64,000 bases of DNA from the NCBI GenBank assembly GCA_020736575.1, contig JAGPYM010000004.1, positions 2,108,001-2,172,000 on the forward strand, read 5' to 3'. This document shows positions 44,663 through 54,800 of the stretch, in pieces. Under the pieces are notes generated by a model. That model had not been told where the DNA came from. It saw only the letters and a program-made list of their open reading frames with translations, and made no database searches. Both the position numbers and the translations under genes were made by a program. Numbering within the stretch: the first letter of the stretch is position 1; each line of letters starts with the position of its first letter. This stretch comes from Thelonectria olida (taxonomy: Eukaryota; Ascomycota; Sordariomycetes; Hypocreales; Nectriaceae).

Positions 44663-45877
44663 ATGGGGAGAACAACGTTCACAAACATCACCCCCCTCCC
44701 CGCCAGTCTCACCCGCGAGACCGTCGTTGACTTCCTCCACGACCACCTCGAGATGATCGACCTCAACCCGCTCATCATCGACCGCCACACCATCCCTCCG
44801 CCCCCGCACGCGCCCCCGGAGGAGCACCGCTGCATCTGGTACCAGCTGACCGACCGCATCAGCTACCTCCCCGGCGTCTCGGGCAAGGTCTCGTACACCT
44901 GCGCCTTCAACGACCTCCCCGAGGGCCTGCAGACGCACTGCTTCGCCGCCATGGGGCTTGAGATCCGCGACCGCTGGTCCGTCGGCGGCTCGCTGCCCGG
45001 AGAGCCGCCCGAGGTGGTCGAGCTGGGACTGAATGCGCCCATGTCGGGGCTGTACCTCAGGGAAGACGTGGACTTGAGGTGTAATTCCATCATGATGGCC
45101 TTTGTCAAGAAGACGCTGAAGAAGGCCCACGGCACCCTTGTCGACAAGATATCCGAAAAGGCCCATCTTAAATCCGTCAACCAGTCGCGATTGAGCATGC
45201 CCAACAGCAACAACAGCTCCGCCTTCTTCCCGTCACAGAGCAGAACCTCGTCGCCATTGACGCCCTCGCTCGGCTCGGACAACCTGGCCGTGTCTCCCAT
45301 CGGTCCTCTTCTCCCGCCTAGTCCTGGGCCCCGGGGCCACATCCGGAGCCACTCGACGCCGCCTACCAAGCACCTGAGCCATCCGCAAGAAGGGACGTAT
45401 CAAACCTACCAGTTGACCGACGGGCCGTCGCCTCAACGAGCACATACGCTAGACCAAGCGTACCAGCCAGACCAACAGCCGCAATTTCATCATTCAGACC
45501 AGGCGTATCAGTCTTACCACTCCGTCTCGTCACAACAGCAACACCAGACCGCATCCCCCGCCAATGGATACACGCCTGGCTCAGAACACCTCGGAGTCCC
45601 TTCACTAAACGTCCCCTCACTGAGTGTCGGAGAACTGGACGTGTCAGGAACTGATCCAGACGACTCACCAGACCAGGGCGGGCTGCACTACTCCGGGACA
45701 GTCTACCGCGGGAACAGCAAGCCTCAAGACTACACAGACTTTTCAGACATGAACCCCTTCGAGAAAGTAGATCCCACGCTGGACCAGCAGCGAGCGTCAG
45801 GGCCGGACCCTCTGTATCCTGCTCCGCTGCAAGTTGCTTTGCAGGACAGGCGCGTCAAGCCGGCCGAGCTCGAGTAG
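44663..45877 (+). CDS. Conserved fungal protein, possibly of the DUF7053 type
   Basis: A single 404-residue frame starts M-G-R-T-T-F-T-N-I-T-P-L-P. The first 170 residues look like one folded domain: V-V-D-F-L-H-D-H-L-E-M-I-D-L-N-P-L, then Y-Q-L-T-D-R-I-S-Y-L-P-G-V-S-G-K-V-S-Y-T-C-A-F, and R-W-S-V-G-G. This suggests a START/SRPBCC-like lipid-binding fold, as in fungal DUF7053 proteins; the assignment is from memory. The rest is low-complexity, rich in Ser, Pro, Gln and Tyr, with Y-Q-T-Y-Q/A-Y-Q-S-Y-H-type repeats, and is probably disordered. There is no signal peptide or membrane span. The function is unknown. Confidence 0.8.
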   Translation: MGRTTFTNITPLPASLTRETVVDFLHDHLEMIDLNPLIIDRHTIPPPPHAPPEEHRCIWYQLTDRISYLPGVSGKVSYTCAFNDLPEGLQTHCFAAMGLEIRDRWSVGGSLPGEPPEVVELGLNAPMSGLYLREDVDLRCNSIMMAFVKKTLKKAHGTLVDKISEKAHLKSVNQSRLSMPNSNNSSAFFPSQSRTSSPLTPSLGSDNLAVSPIGPLLPPSPGPRGHIRSHSTPPTKHLSHPQEGTYQTYQLTDGPSPQRAHTLDQAYQPDQQPQFHHSDQAYQSYHSVSSQQQHQTASPANGYTPGSEHLGVPSLNVPSLSVGELDVSGTDPDDSPDQGGLHYSGTVYRGNSKPQDYTDFSDMNPFEKVDPTLDQQRASGPDPLYPAPLQVALQDRRVKPAELE

Positions 45878-46460
45878 GGCATAGGACATTCCACAGCTTC
45901 TAGGCTCGGTTTATTGATGGTTATTATGATTCCCCTTCATGTCTCGCTCAGGTATGCAAATATAATTACGATTTATGCGCAAATAGGAAAGGCCACATGT
46001 TTCTTAGAAACCTACAGGTACACAATGTGAGACAATTCACCAGCGCATCTGAACAATGTGAAGTTATGAATAAGAAAAACTCTTTTTGCTTTCGGCTACC
46101 ATGCTTATCTACAAGAACGAGATAGACATCCCTCCTAGCAATGCAATGCTACCCGAATCTCCCACGAAATAAAGAAGAAGAAGATTATCAGAAAGAAAAA
46201 GATCAGACACACAAATAAAATAAAAATCCTCAAGCCTTTCGTCAAAGCGTTCTCCAACTCGAATCCAATCATCACCTTTGCAAGAATTAATAACAGCTTT
46301 CGTTTCCCCCCCCCAAAAAAAAAGAGGGGGGACCTCCAAGAATAAGTTGTTTCCCCCTGGTTCCCGTCTATAAGTCTGTCAAGTCATGGCGTCAAATCTA
46401 ATGCATCGGTCTGGTCTGTGAGAGACCGCGAGGTGCTGCTTCTCATGAGGGCGAGACGGT
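45878..46460. other. Convergent 3' spacer
   Basis: AT-rich sequence between two stops on opposite strands, with a run of C followed by a run of A (about 46309-46323). No gene is seen. Confidence 0.5.
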
Positions 46461-47411
46461 TTACAGGATGAGAATGCTGGCGAGGGCGACGAGACCGAGG
46501 CTGAAGGTGACTGCGGAGGCGCCGGAGACGATGACGTGGTCGTTCTCGCCCTCGTTGCTGCCAGAGTTGGAGTTGGAGTTGGAGTTGCTGTTGGAGTCGC
46601 TGCCAGAGTGAGAGTTGCTGTTGCTGTTCGAGTTGGAGTTGCTGTTCGAGTTGGAGTTGCTGTTCGAGTTGGAGTTGCTGTTCGAGTTGCTGTTCGAGTT
46701 GCTGTTGCTGTTGCTGTTCGAGTTGCTGTTGGAGTTGGAGTTGCTGTTCGAGTTCGAGTTGGAGTTGCTGTTCGAGTTGCTGTTGGAGTTGGAGTTGCTG
46801 TTCGAGTTCGAGTTGCTGTTGGAGTTGCTGTTCGAGTTGGAGTTGCTGTTGGAGTTCGAGTTCGAACCAGAGTCAGAACCAGACTCATGGTCGCCAGAGC
46901 CAGAGCCACCCTCATGACCACCGCTGCCCTGAGTGATGTAGGGCTGCTCGTAAGCACCAGTGTGCGAACCAATGACCTTGCCGCCAGAGCCCCAGCCAGC
47001 AGAAGTGGTAGGGTTGGGTCCGTTGACCTCGGTGACGGTGCAGGGGCAGTCGGTGATGGTCAGGGTGCACGCCTCGGTGACCGAGTAGTGGTGGCCGTTG
47101 AAGTCGAACTGCGTGGGACCGGGGCAGTACGTGGTGTAGGCAGTGTACACCTTGGTCACCGTGATGGCAGTGCCGTTCTGGCCGCCAACGACAGCCGTGG
47201 TGGTGAAGGTGCCAGGGAGGACGTTCTGAGTCGAGACGCCGGGAGTGGCCGTGTCAGGACCGACGATCTGAGTCGAGACGCCAGGAGTGGCCGTGCCAGG
47301 ACCGACGATCTGAGTGGTGAAGCCGGGCGTGGTCACGGGAGTAGGGGTCTGCGCGGCAGCCAGGCCGGCGAGGGCGAGGATCATGGCCTTGTTGTTGGTG
47401 CTGGAGAACAT
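46461..47411 (-). CDS. Small GPI-anchored wall protein with a long Ser-Asn tract
   Basis: One exon, 316 residues. An N-terminal signal peptide ([13 protein letters not shown]) is followed by three T-P-G-V/F-S/T-T-Q-I/N-V-like repeats (about 28-70), a compact domain (about 80-130) with four Cys ([17 protein letters not shown] and [12 protein letters not shown]), typical of fungal GPI wall proteins, then Gly/Ser and a Ser-Asn tract of about 100 residues. It ends in a hydrophobic GPI signal ([17 protein letters not shown]). The Ser-Asn tract probably acts as a spacer that pushes the domain outward. The start is supported by the signal peptide. The large plus-strand frame across it is a shadow of the repeat. 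Confidence 0.85.
   Translation of the reverse strand: MFSSTNNKAMILALAGLAAAQTPTPVTTPGFTTQIVGPGTATPGVSTQIVGPDTATPGVSTQNVLPGTFTTTAVVGGQNGTAITVTKVYTAYTTYCPGPTQFDFNGHHYSVTEACTLTITDCPCTVTEVNGPNPTTSAGWGSGGKVIGSHTGAYEQPYITQGSGGHEGGSGSGDHESGSDSGSNSNSNSNSNSNSNSNSNSNSNSNSNSNSNSNSNSNSNSNSNSNSNSNSNSNSNSNSNSNSNSNSNSNSNSNSNSNSNSNSNSNSHSGSDSNSNSNSNSNSGSNEGENDHVIVSGASAVTFSLGLVALASILIL
46562..46863. repeat. Hexanucleotide-type repeat encoding Ser-Asn
   Basis: Imperfect 6-base units (gagttg, ctgttg, ttcgag on the plus strand) run for about 300 bases. The repeat keeps the Ser-Asn reading frame while mixing AGC, TCG and TCC serine codons. Such tracts change length easily by slippage. Confidence 0.85.
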
Positions 47412-49168
47412 GTTGACGGTGTTGGGAGAGCAGTTTGTGTGTTTTGGAGTTTTGATTTCTGATAATAGGGTGAAGCTCAGGGGTAGATATATGATGAAGC
47501 CGAAGAGAGCAAAAACAGAGTTTCTACCGAAAGCAGGGCTCTAGCGAGTGACTTGGGCGAGTTGTTTGCGTTAAGGAAAGAATGAAACGAGAGTGGTGAA
47601 CCTTATCTGGTTGGTTGAAGCTGAAGCTGGTGATGATGGGAGCGGATGTCGAGAATGGGACGAAGACGGCCTCCCTTTTATCCTCGAAATTCCTCCCTCC
47701 GGAAGCCCTCTCCCTTGGTCCAGAATAAACAACAGCAGCAGCAAGCAAGCTCGCGCCATATCCTCCCTTTGCTTCCCAATCTCATTCCGAGACACAATCC
47801 TCCCTTGACAAGCTCGACCGTGGCCGAGAATGGCCAACAAGCGTCTAGCGAGGTACCGCCCATTCCATTGCCTCGCCAAACAGGCCGACCCTCACGTTCC
47901 AACGAAAGCGGCCAGAACCAGGTCCATGAACACTTTTCAGCCTTTCGGACCAGCTATCGATGAATAAGAATGAATCATGACTCTGAAAAGCCTCCCGCAG
48001 GCAAGGCTCCGACATAACGGCAGCCTGTTGCGCATTCCCGCGCCCAACGGTAATCCCTCTACAAACTACCCATGGTACCCGCAGTCTTTCCAGCCCCGTA
48101 CTTCGTACCGAACCTCATTTTTCGCAAATTGTCCTGGAACACTTTATTATTATTACGTGGACCAATGTCTCAGTCTCCGAATGCAGGGCAGGGCAGGGCA
48201 GGGCAGGGCACCTTTCCTTCATCTTGTCAGATCAGAGAATACTTCTTTCTTTGTTAGTTATCATTGTTTCGCGGAGGCTGCCCAGAGTAATCTTTCTATG
48301 TACAAATGTGCGTGTGTGTGTTGTATCTGTATGAGCGCTCCCGCCGTGTGTAACCGACTCCTTTCGATGCAATGCATTACTTTCGGCCCGAGTGACGCCG
48401 CAACATGTCCTTTGGCCGTGGTTCGTGAATAACAACAAGATGCCGCCGAGATTTTTCCTGATTTCCCCTGATCCTCCCTCGCACCCGTCTCTCCCTGTTC
48501 CAAATATCATCCACGTCGTACCCATCTGCTCCGCTTCATCCTCCCTCGGCTCGGCCAAAAACGGCCCGCCCCCTTCGCTTCGGCCCAAGTTGGCCGGGCA
48601 GGTCATCCCCCATCCTTTTTCTTTCACAAATCATAATGTCTACCCTGGTATTTCTCTCCTCGCCTGGTCGTTGGAGTCTATCCTCCAGGCGCCCCTCTGG
48701 GGGAGACAAGAAAAAAGGCGTGCATGTGTGTGACGACGAAAAGGCAAATCGTTCGTAGCCAGGCCGAGTCCTAGTCCTGCAAGGGGACTGCTGCGGGGGG
48801 CTCCGGATATCATGTTCGGAATATGGAGCCCTTTGAGGCGTCGCGAAGGAAGCAATTTGACAAAATAATGAAAAAATTGAGAGACCAAACGTCAAGAAAA
48901 TAAAGAAATAATAAAAATCGAAAACCAGAACCAAAAACACCGAATATGCATGAGATGAGGTTAGGCTCTAAATTGGTATCGTTTCCGTTGTGTCAAATCA
49001 CATGATAGCCAAATCATTCAACAGGCTGTCTATGCAAATGACTCGTGAAATGAGGTTTTTGGGTCGGGCGACTACTCGTCGAGTCCGTGGGAATCGGCTT
49101 TCGGGAACGAGAATACTTGCCGCCCCACCCACACTGAATTGAACTTCATCATATCAGTGTCAGTCCGA
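47412..49168. other. Spacer between the GPI protein promoter and the flbA 3' end
   Basis: About 1.76 kb on which both flanking genes read leftward. It contains the promoter of the GPI protein (a TATATAT-like stretch near 47485), a G-run array at 48186-48210, and no recognisable gene. Confidence 0.5.
48186..48210 (+). repeat. (GGGCA)5 array, possible G-quadruplex
   Basis: Five GGG runs separated by two bases each. This fits the G-quadruplex pattern with very short loops, on the plus strand, about 770 bases upstream of the GPI protein start. Confidence 0.7.
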
Positions 49169-51524
49169 TTACTTGCGGTTGGATCGGCTTTGGCTTCGCT
49201 CAGGTCCTCGGCCGGTAAGGTCGAACTCATAGTTTCGCAATTGCTGCTCATACTTGGGGCTGCGAAGGAATTTGGGAACCGAATCCTATATCCGTTGTTA
49301 GTGCCTGTCGGGAACGCCGAAGAAACATCGCGGAAACTTACACTAGCCATGAGCTTGAAGACGGCATTTTGCGCATCCTCAAACAGCGACGTCACTTCTT
49401 GTAGGGTATCAATCATAGCCACGTCCTGTCCAACGGCCTTGGTCATGCGGGTGGCCAAGTTGTTTCGGAGCTGATGGTCAATGTTGAGCTCGCAAGGCGA
49501 TCCGGGAGCCAGGAAGGCGTTGTAGATTCCATAGGCTTGGGCCATGATTTCCTTGACACCATCCATTGACGTGCTGTTGGGGTTCTTCTGAGCAGCTCGC
49601 GTCACAGCCTTGCAACTACGGACAAATTCATCAACGTCCTGGTAGAATGACAAGTTCTCCTCACAATGGGTGTCACGGAGGTTTTCGCGGAAGAGCAGGC
49701 GGAGGGCAGGATCGTTGAGGATCTTGTCTAGTCGCTGCGTGTTGGAGTCGCGAGTAATGCCATTGCGCTGAGAGGCACCACCGGTTTCGCTTTCTGAGGC
49801 TCGTCCCCTCGATCCGGTACCGTTGATGAGGTCCTTTCCGCGCTGAGACAGCTGGTAAATGGCATACTTGGTGGGTTGGAAAACATTAGATCCAGGATTT
49901 TGCGACATGTAGGCCCGGTCCTGGGCGACAACCTCGACGAGATCGTACTCAATGAAGAGAGCGGCAATCTCAATAGTCTCACGTCGATCCACACTCGTGG
50001 AGCAGTCCATGAGCCAGTCCGTAGTACCCTTGCCCGTAAATGTATCACGGTAGGTCTTTCCGTTGACCTTGCGCTCAGCAGCCATCTTGACTCCAGTGAG
50101 GCCGTCCTTGTAGTCGTGTAACGAGTCCGAATCGGCGGCGTTCACACTCTGCTTGATGTTTCGGCCCTCAGCACCGACGAATCGTCGGAAAATGACTTCA
50201 ATGGTACCCTGGTCGTGAAGCAGCTTGTCGGTCTGCGGGTCACGTTCGAGGAGCACCATTTGAGTCGCACCGAGGTTGACCAGTTCTGTTACCTGCTTCT
50301 GCTGAATGCCATTTCTTGAGCAGAACCTGTCCAACACCGTAATACCCTTTGGCGTTAATTGCCAGACGGATCCCTTCATGTTGTACACTTGCTGATACTT
50401 GCCATCAGCAGACTCAATGAACCGAGCCTCGACGAAACGCTGGCAGATGGAGCGGGCCATATCCTTGGCCATAGAGAAGGTGGTAGTTGTAGTGGTAGTC
50501 ACAATGCGGGAAGGGTCCTTGGGATCCGGCATGCGGTTTGACTGGGAGAACTTGAGAGAACCGAGGTTGTTGATGGCATCCTCGGAGAGGAAAGTATACT
50601 CGACCTTGGTCAATCGAACACGGTGTGCTGAGAGCGGCAACAAACTGACGACGAGAGTGGAGAAGAGATCCTTGAAGTCCTATTGTGCAACAGAAAGTCA
50701 GCCAATGTTCAACTCAAGAGAACCGGATCGGAAAGCAGCGTTTCAGATGGTGGCGTCTCGTACCCCCGCGCGGAAGGCCACAGACCGAACGGCGTACAAA
50801 GAAGAAGAAAAAAACGGCGACAGGTGTAATATTTTCTGTGAACCATGTTACGTACCTTTGTGAATGGCCGGTCATCGTCCGTCATGCGCAGCAAGCGCGA
50901 GGATGTTTGATGCATCTTGTTTGCCGTGGCGGGAGAAGACTTGATAGGCGGGGGTAGGTTTGGGTCGGTGGTCGAGTAGGGAAGAGACGGCGGATTAATC
51001 GTCGTGGGCGCCTGAGAGGCGATTGCGCTGTCTAGATTCGCACTGGCGAGAAGAGATTGATTCGAAGCGCTCTTGAGGCGGTGCTTCCTATCTGGGCTGG
51101 AGGGCTCAGAGCTGGGGTTGGAGCTGGACAAGAGGGAGAGCCTGGAAAGGGTGCTGTTGGAGTGCCGAGGACGGATCGAGGGCTCCGAGATGGTCGCGAT
51201 GGCGTTCTGGGTCCTGTCTAGAGCAGCAGCGGCGAGGGCAAAGATGCCACTGGAGGATCGCTGATTAAGTCTCGAGACGGAGACGGTATGGCGGTGGGAG
51301 TGTGGGTGCGCGGGAGGAGCAGCTATGTTAGGCGATGCGGCGATGACGCTGTCTTGGTGGTGATGGTGAGGAGGCGGCGGAGGTGGACGACGATCCGAAA
51401 TAGAAGAGCGGGATGCGACGTCGGAAGACAGGTGGTCGTGGGTATTAGAGGGAGAGGCTGAGTTAGAGGCAGATGCAGACTGAGGATTCGTGGGCCGAGG
51501 AGGAGGATGCGACAGAGTGGCCAT
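49169..51524 (-). CDS. flbA: FlbA-type regulator of G-protein signalling (DEP-DEP-RGS)
   Basis: FlbA speeds GTP hydrolysis by the Galpha FadA, and so turns growth signalling down and lets conidiation and secondary metabolism begin. Exons 51524-50856, 50679-49342 and 49285-49169 join in phase to 707 residues, close to A. nidulans FlbA. The first 215 residues are Ser/Pro/His-rich. The Fungal-DR/DEP part begins D-F-K-D-L-F-S-T-L-V-V-S-L-L-P-L-S-A-H-R. A second DEP domain (about 425-510) contains Y-R-D-T-F-T-G-K-G-T-T-D-W-L-M-D. The RGS box (about 545-690) starts R-L-D-K-I-L-N-D-P-A-L-R-L-L-F-R-E-N-L and has E-E-N-L-S-F-Y-Q-D-V and D-A-Q-N-A-V-F-K-L-M-A-S-D-S-V-P-K-F-L-R. All look intact. Confidence 0.95.
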
Positions 51525-51544
51525 CTAACGGGAGCAGGAGAGGG

Positions 51545-51817
51545 TCAGAAGGAGGGGGACTTGGTGGTGATGGCAGCGGGAAGGTTCAAATAAGAAGTCG
51601 ATGGACGAGGAGCAGGAGTGGGACATGGGACACCAGAGATACGGTCGGCAGGTAAAAGGTCAGGTAAGGCAAGGTAGACAAGACAAGACAAGGAACAGAC
51701 CAGAACCAGACCAAAAGGCCCCAAGACCAAGACCAAAACCCAAGCAGTGCAAGAAAAGGCTGGGCTGTGGTGATGGGCGCACCGGAGGGGAGGGAGGGGT
51801 GTCAGATAGAAGGGCAT
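51545..51817 (-). other. Possible upstream reading frame in the flbA leader
   Basis: A 90-codon ATG frame ends 20 bases before the flbA ATG. If flbA transcripts start upstream of 51817, ribosomes would meet it first. The peptide is hydrophobic and Cys/Leu-rich and has no known family. Coding status is unproven; the leader length is not visible from sequence. Confidence 0.25.
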
Positions 51818-51824
51818 GGGGCGT

Positions 51825-54800
51825 GTAGATATAGAGAGAGGGGAACTCCACTCAGAAAAAGGAGTGGGTCCCTTGGAAGAGCGCTGAGACGAGCGGCCGA
51901 GAGCACGAGCAGGGCCCAGGGCAGGGCATGGAGAACAAAAAAAAAAAAAACGAACAGGGCTCCTCAGGAAAGAAGCCAGGGCAACCTAGATGCTCCGAGC
52001 AGAGAGCCAAGCCGAGCCCACGGCGGTACGTACACCGTACTTACTCGTGCGGCGTTGTCTCCAAGCCAAGCAGCGGCGCATCCACTTTCCACTTGTTGCT
52101 CTCCCCGGGCAGGTAGCGGGTATTGGTATTTGGCCTCAGGCCGTGTAACAGGGGTGATGTTGCGGTGCAGTTCTGCAGCACACAAAGCAAGGTGCTGTGG
52201 TCACTGAGGGTGGCCATTCCTGGAGGGGGTCTTGCCCGGGGCCTGTTAGGGGCACTTTTAGCCCTGAAGGTCCAGTGGTTTTTGTTCTTTGCGAGAGGGG
52301 GCGACGATGAGTGAGCGAGTGGACCAGGTGGACTGCCACCAGCCGTATCGGGTACTTCTTCACGTAGACGAGAGCATGATAGCACGAGAGCGCAGGGGAG
52401 AGAAGGCCGCGGTCCGTCGGCTTGGATGAGAGGGATTGATGGGGAGCGTGAAGTGAGTCGCAAGCCGTGAGCTGTGAGCACCAGTGAATGGGGCCAAGCG
52501 GAGGGGAAGTCCGAGAGGCGAGGCGAGAAAGGAGAAAAAGAGGGGACGAGAAGAGGAATATGCTACGAGTTGGAAATATGAGAATGACCAGATGAAAGTA
52601 ATGATCATTGACAAATAGAGAAAGAAACGCCAGAGCTTTTTGGGGGACCGGATTTTACGCCTCTCATCTTGATCATAGTGACGATGTCAACAGCGTGGAT
52701 ACTGAAGAACTAACCCAACACCAGCAGAACGGGCTGAGTGCCTACGGGATGACTGTTCGGCTAGAAGCCCTAGGCAACTAGCAACTGCAATGCACCAGAC
52801 AGAGACAACACTGAGGTACTCGCGTCGTACCGCGGTAGTACAGCCATTTCGAGCAGCCCGCAGCATTGGGGACGCCGGGACCCTCAAGCCGCTTTCAGGG
52901 CTACCTGCACTAAGGTAGGTAACTTATTCCAGTAACTAGGATAGAGTAGTTGCTAAGCGTTCATGGGGCCGTGGAGCCACTCAGACTCGCAGTTGAGAAG
53001 GAGTAAGTTGCAGAAAATGCTGATCGTGAGGGGGCACGGGGAGGGGAAAGTTAAGGGATGCGGGCGGTCTGCAAGAGGCTTCTCCGCTTCACTCACTAAT
53101 GAGTGCAAGTTGAAACGTGCTTGGGGTTCAAGACACTGATGGGTTCTGTGCCAGTGAGTTTCCGGCCTCTTCGCCCTTTCTTGCCCCCAAATTTGCTTTG
53201 AAGTCAAAACTCGGACCCGAAAACCACATGGCCAGATGGGCCCAACGCCGCCTCCGCCATCGCCGTCTATTCTTCAGTAGCACGGTGCTTGATCTGGGCC
53301 ATTACAACCACGCTTACCAACTGCACGATAGCCCCTAGCTCGTCTGCATGCCCGTCCACTTCGACTGCGGGTGCAACAAGCAATGCAGATGTCGCTGGGC
53401 GTCGTGTGCTGTAGGTCAAAATCGGGTAGTTTTGTAGCGTGCAGCAAAGTGCGGACGAGGTACAATGCTTCGCGGAGCAGAGCGGATGCATCGCCGGCTC
53501 TGAGAGAGGGATATTGGCCTGCGGTCTATTGCCCGCCTTGGTGGGGCTAACCTGCGCTACAACAGATGGAATGCTCGCTCGGGGTACTTGGTACTGAGAG
53601 AGTATAGTGCTTTGAAAGAGGGGAAGAGGATAATCGTATCCGAAGATACACAGATAGCCTCGCCTCAGACGAGCGAGCATGAACACCTCGTGAAACGAAA
53701 GGAACAAGGACAACACGGTCCAAGTGAATAGGGGCGTTGATGAGGAAAAGAGGAGACGAATGGAAGCAGCCCCTCTACCATGTCCTGTGGTGCCTCCTTT
53801 GAAAGAAAGCAACAAAGGCCAGACGAGCAGCGCAGTGTTTGACTCCCACCCTGCCATGGCCCATGATCGGCATAACATGGCCTTGCCTAGCACAGGAGGG
53901 CGCTATAGATTTGGGGGTGCAGCAACCGACAGAACATGCCTCCTCTGCAATGGCAGAGCGCATGATTGGTGATTTCGCCAAGCACATCCCATCTCATCGA
54001 AATGCATCGCCTTCCTTCAATCCTTTGGTTGCACCAAGAAGGAATTGGAGGTACTACCTCTGGATCCGTCCATGCTCACAATCCCTCTCTCACCTCTGAC
54101 CCCCTTGGAGGCGCGTGGCTCCAGGGATTCCGCCCACAGTCTTATGCTTCTTTAGGCCGGTTGGCTTCCCTGCAGCCACGCTCGTCGCTCATCCACAGCG
54201 TCACGTTGCGGCCACGCAGAGAAACCCTGGCTCCCATGCTGCCAATGCAACCATTAGAACCATGCTGGGTTGTCCCACCTCAGTGGCCCACGCGCACCAT
54301 CTGTTGCTTTTCTTATGTAATTCTCTTCATTCTCGTAGTGGTCGGCGCTGGCTTGTCACTCGTGTCCCCCTCTTGCCAAATTGTATGTCGAAGGGCGCGG
54401 GAGCGGTGCGGAGCGGAGCGGGTGTCTTCATTGTGTTGCGACCGGGAAACGGTGCAGTCAACGCCGCTTGGTCTGCCGCACTGGACGGCCCCGACCGGCG
54501 CGGTACCGCGTCGGTCGCCACCTCCTCATTCTGCCCTCCCTCTTTTGCTGAGTCGGCGCTGGTGGATGCAGGAATCGCCGGTACAACTCAGACTCTCATC
54601 CTAGACAAGGCCCCGAGATTGGGATTATGATCCCGATACCTGCCCCACTTGAGATGGAGATGATGGACCTCTCTCTGCTGAAACGACTCTTTGAAACGGG
54701 TTGGAGCGGGCGGTCCGTCGTGGCCGCCGCCAGGGCATCACAAGACCGGCCCTGCCTCTTCATGCTCTCTGGTTCGCTTTCGTCATGCCTGCCCGGAGTT

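Noticed and set aside
46615..46917. Leu/Glu/Phe repeat frame on the plus strand
   Set aside because: Another frame of the same hexanucleotide repeat, with no start or end of its own.
46536..47462. 308-codon plus-strand frame rich in Val/Arg/Gly repeats
   Set aside because: It is the antisense shadow of the Ser-Asn repeat gene; the minus strand has the signal peptide, Cys domain and GPI signal.
54115..54630. 171-codon frame (and an overlapping 212-codon frame at 53966-54604)
   Set aside because: No family motifs, odd composition and no supporting introns; frames of this size are expected by chance in GC-rich DNA.
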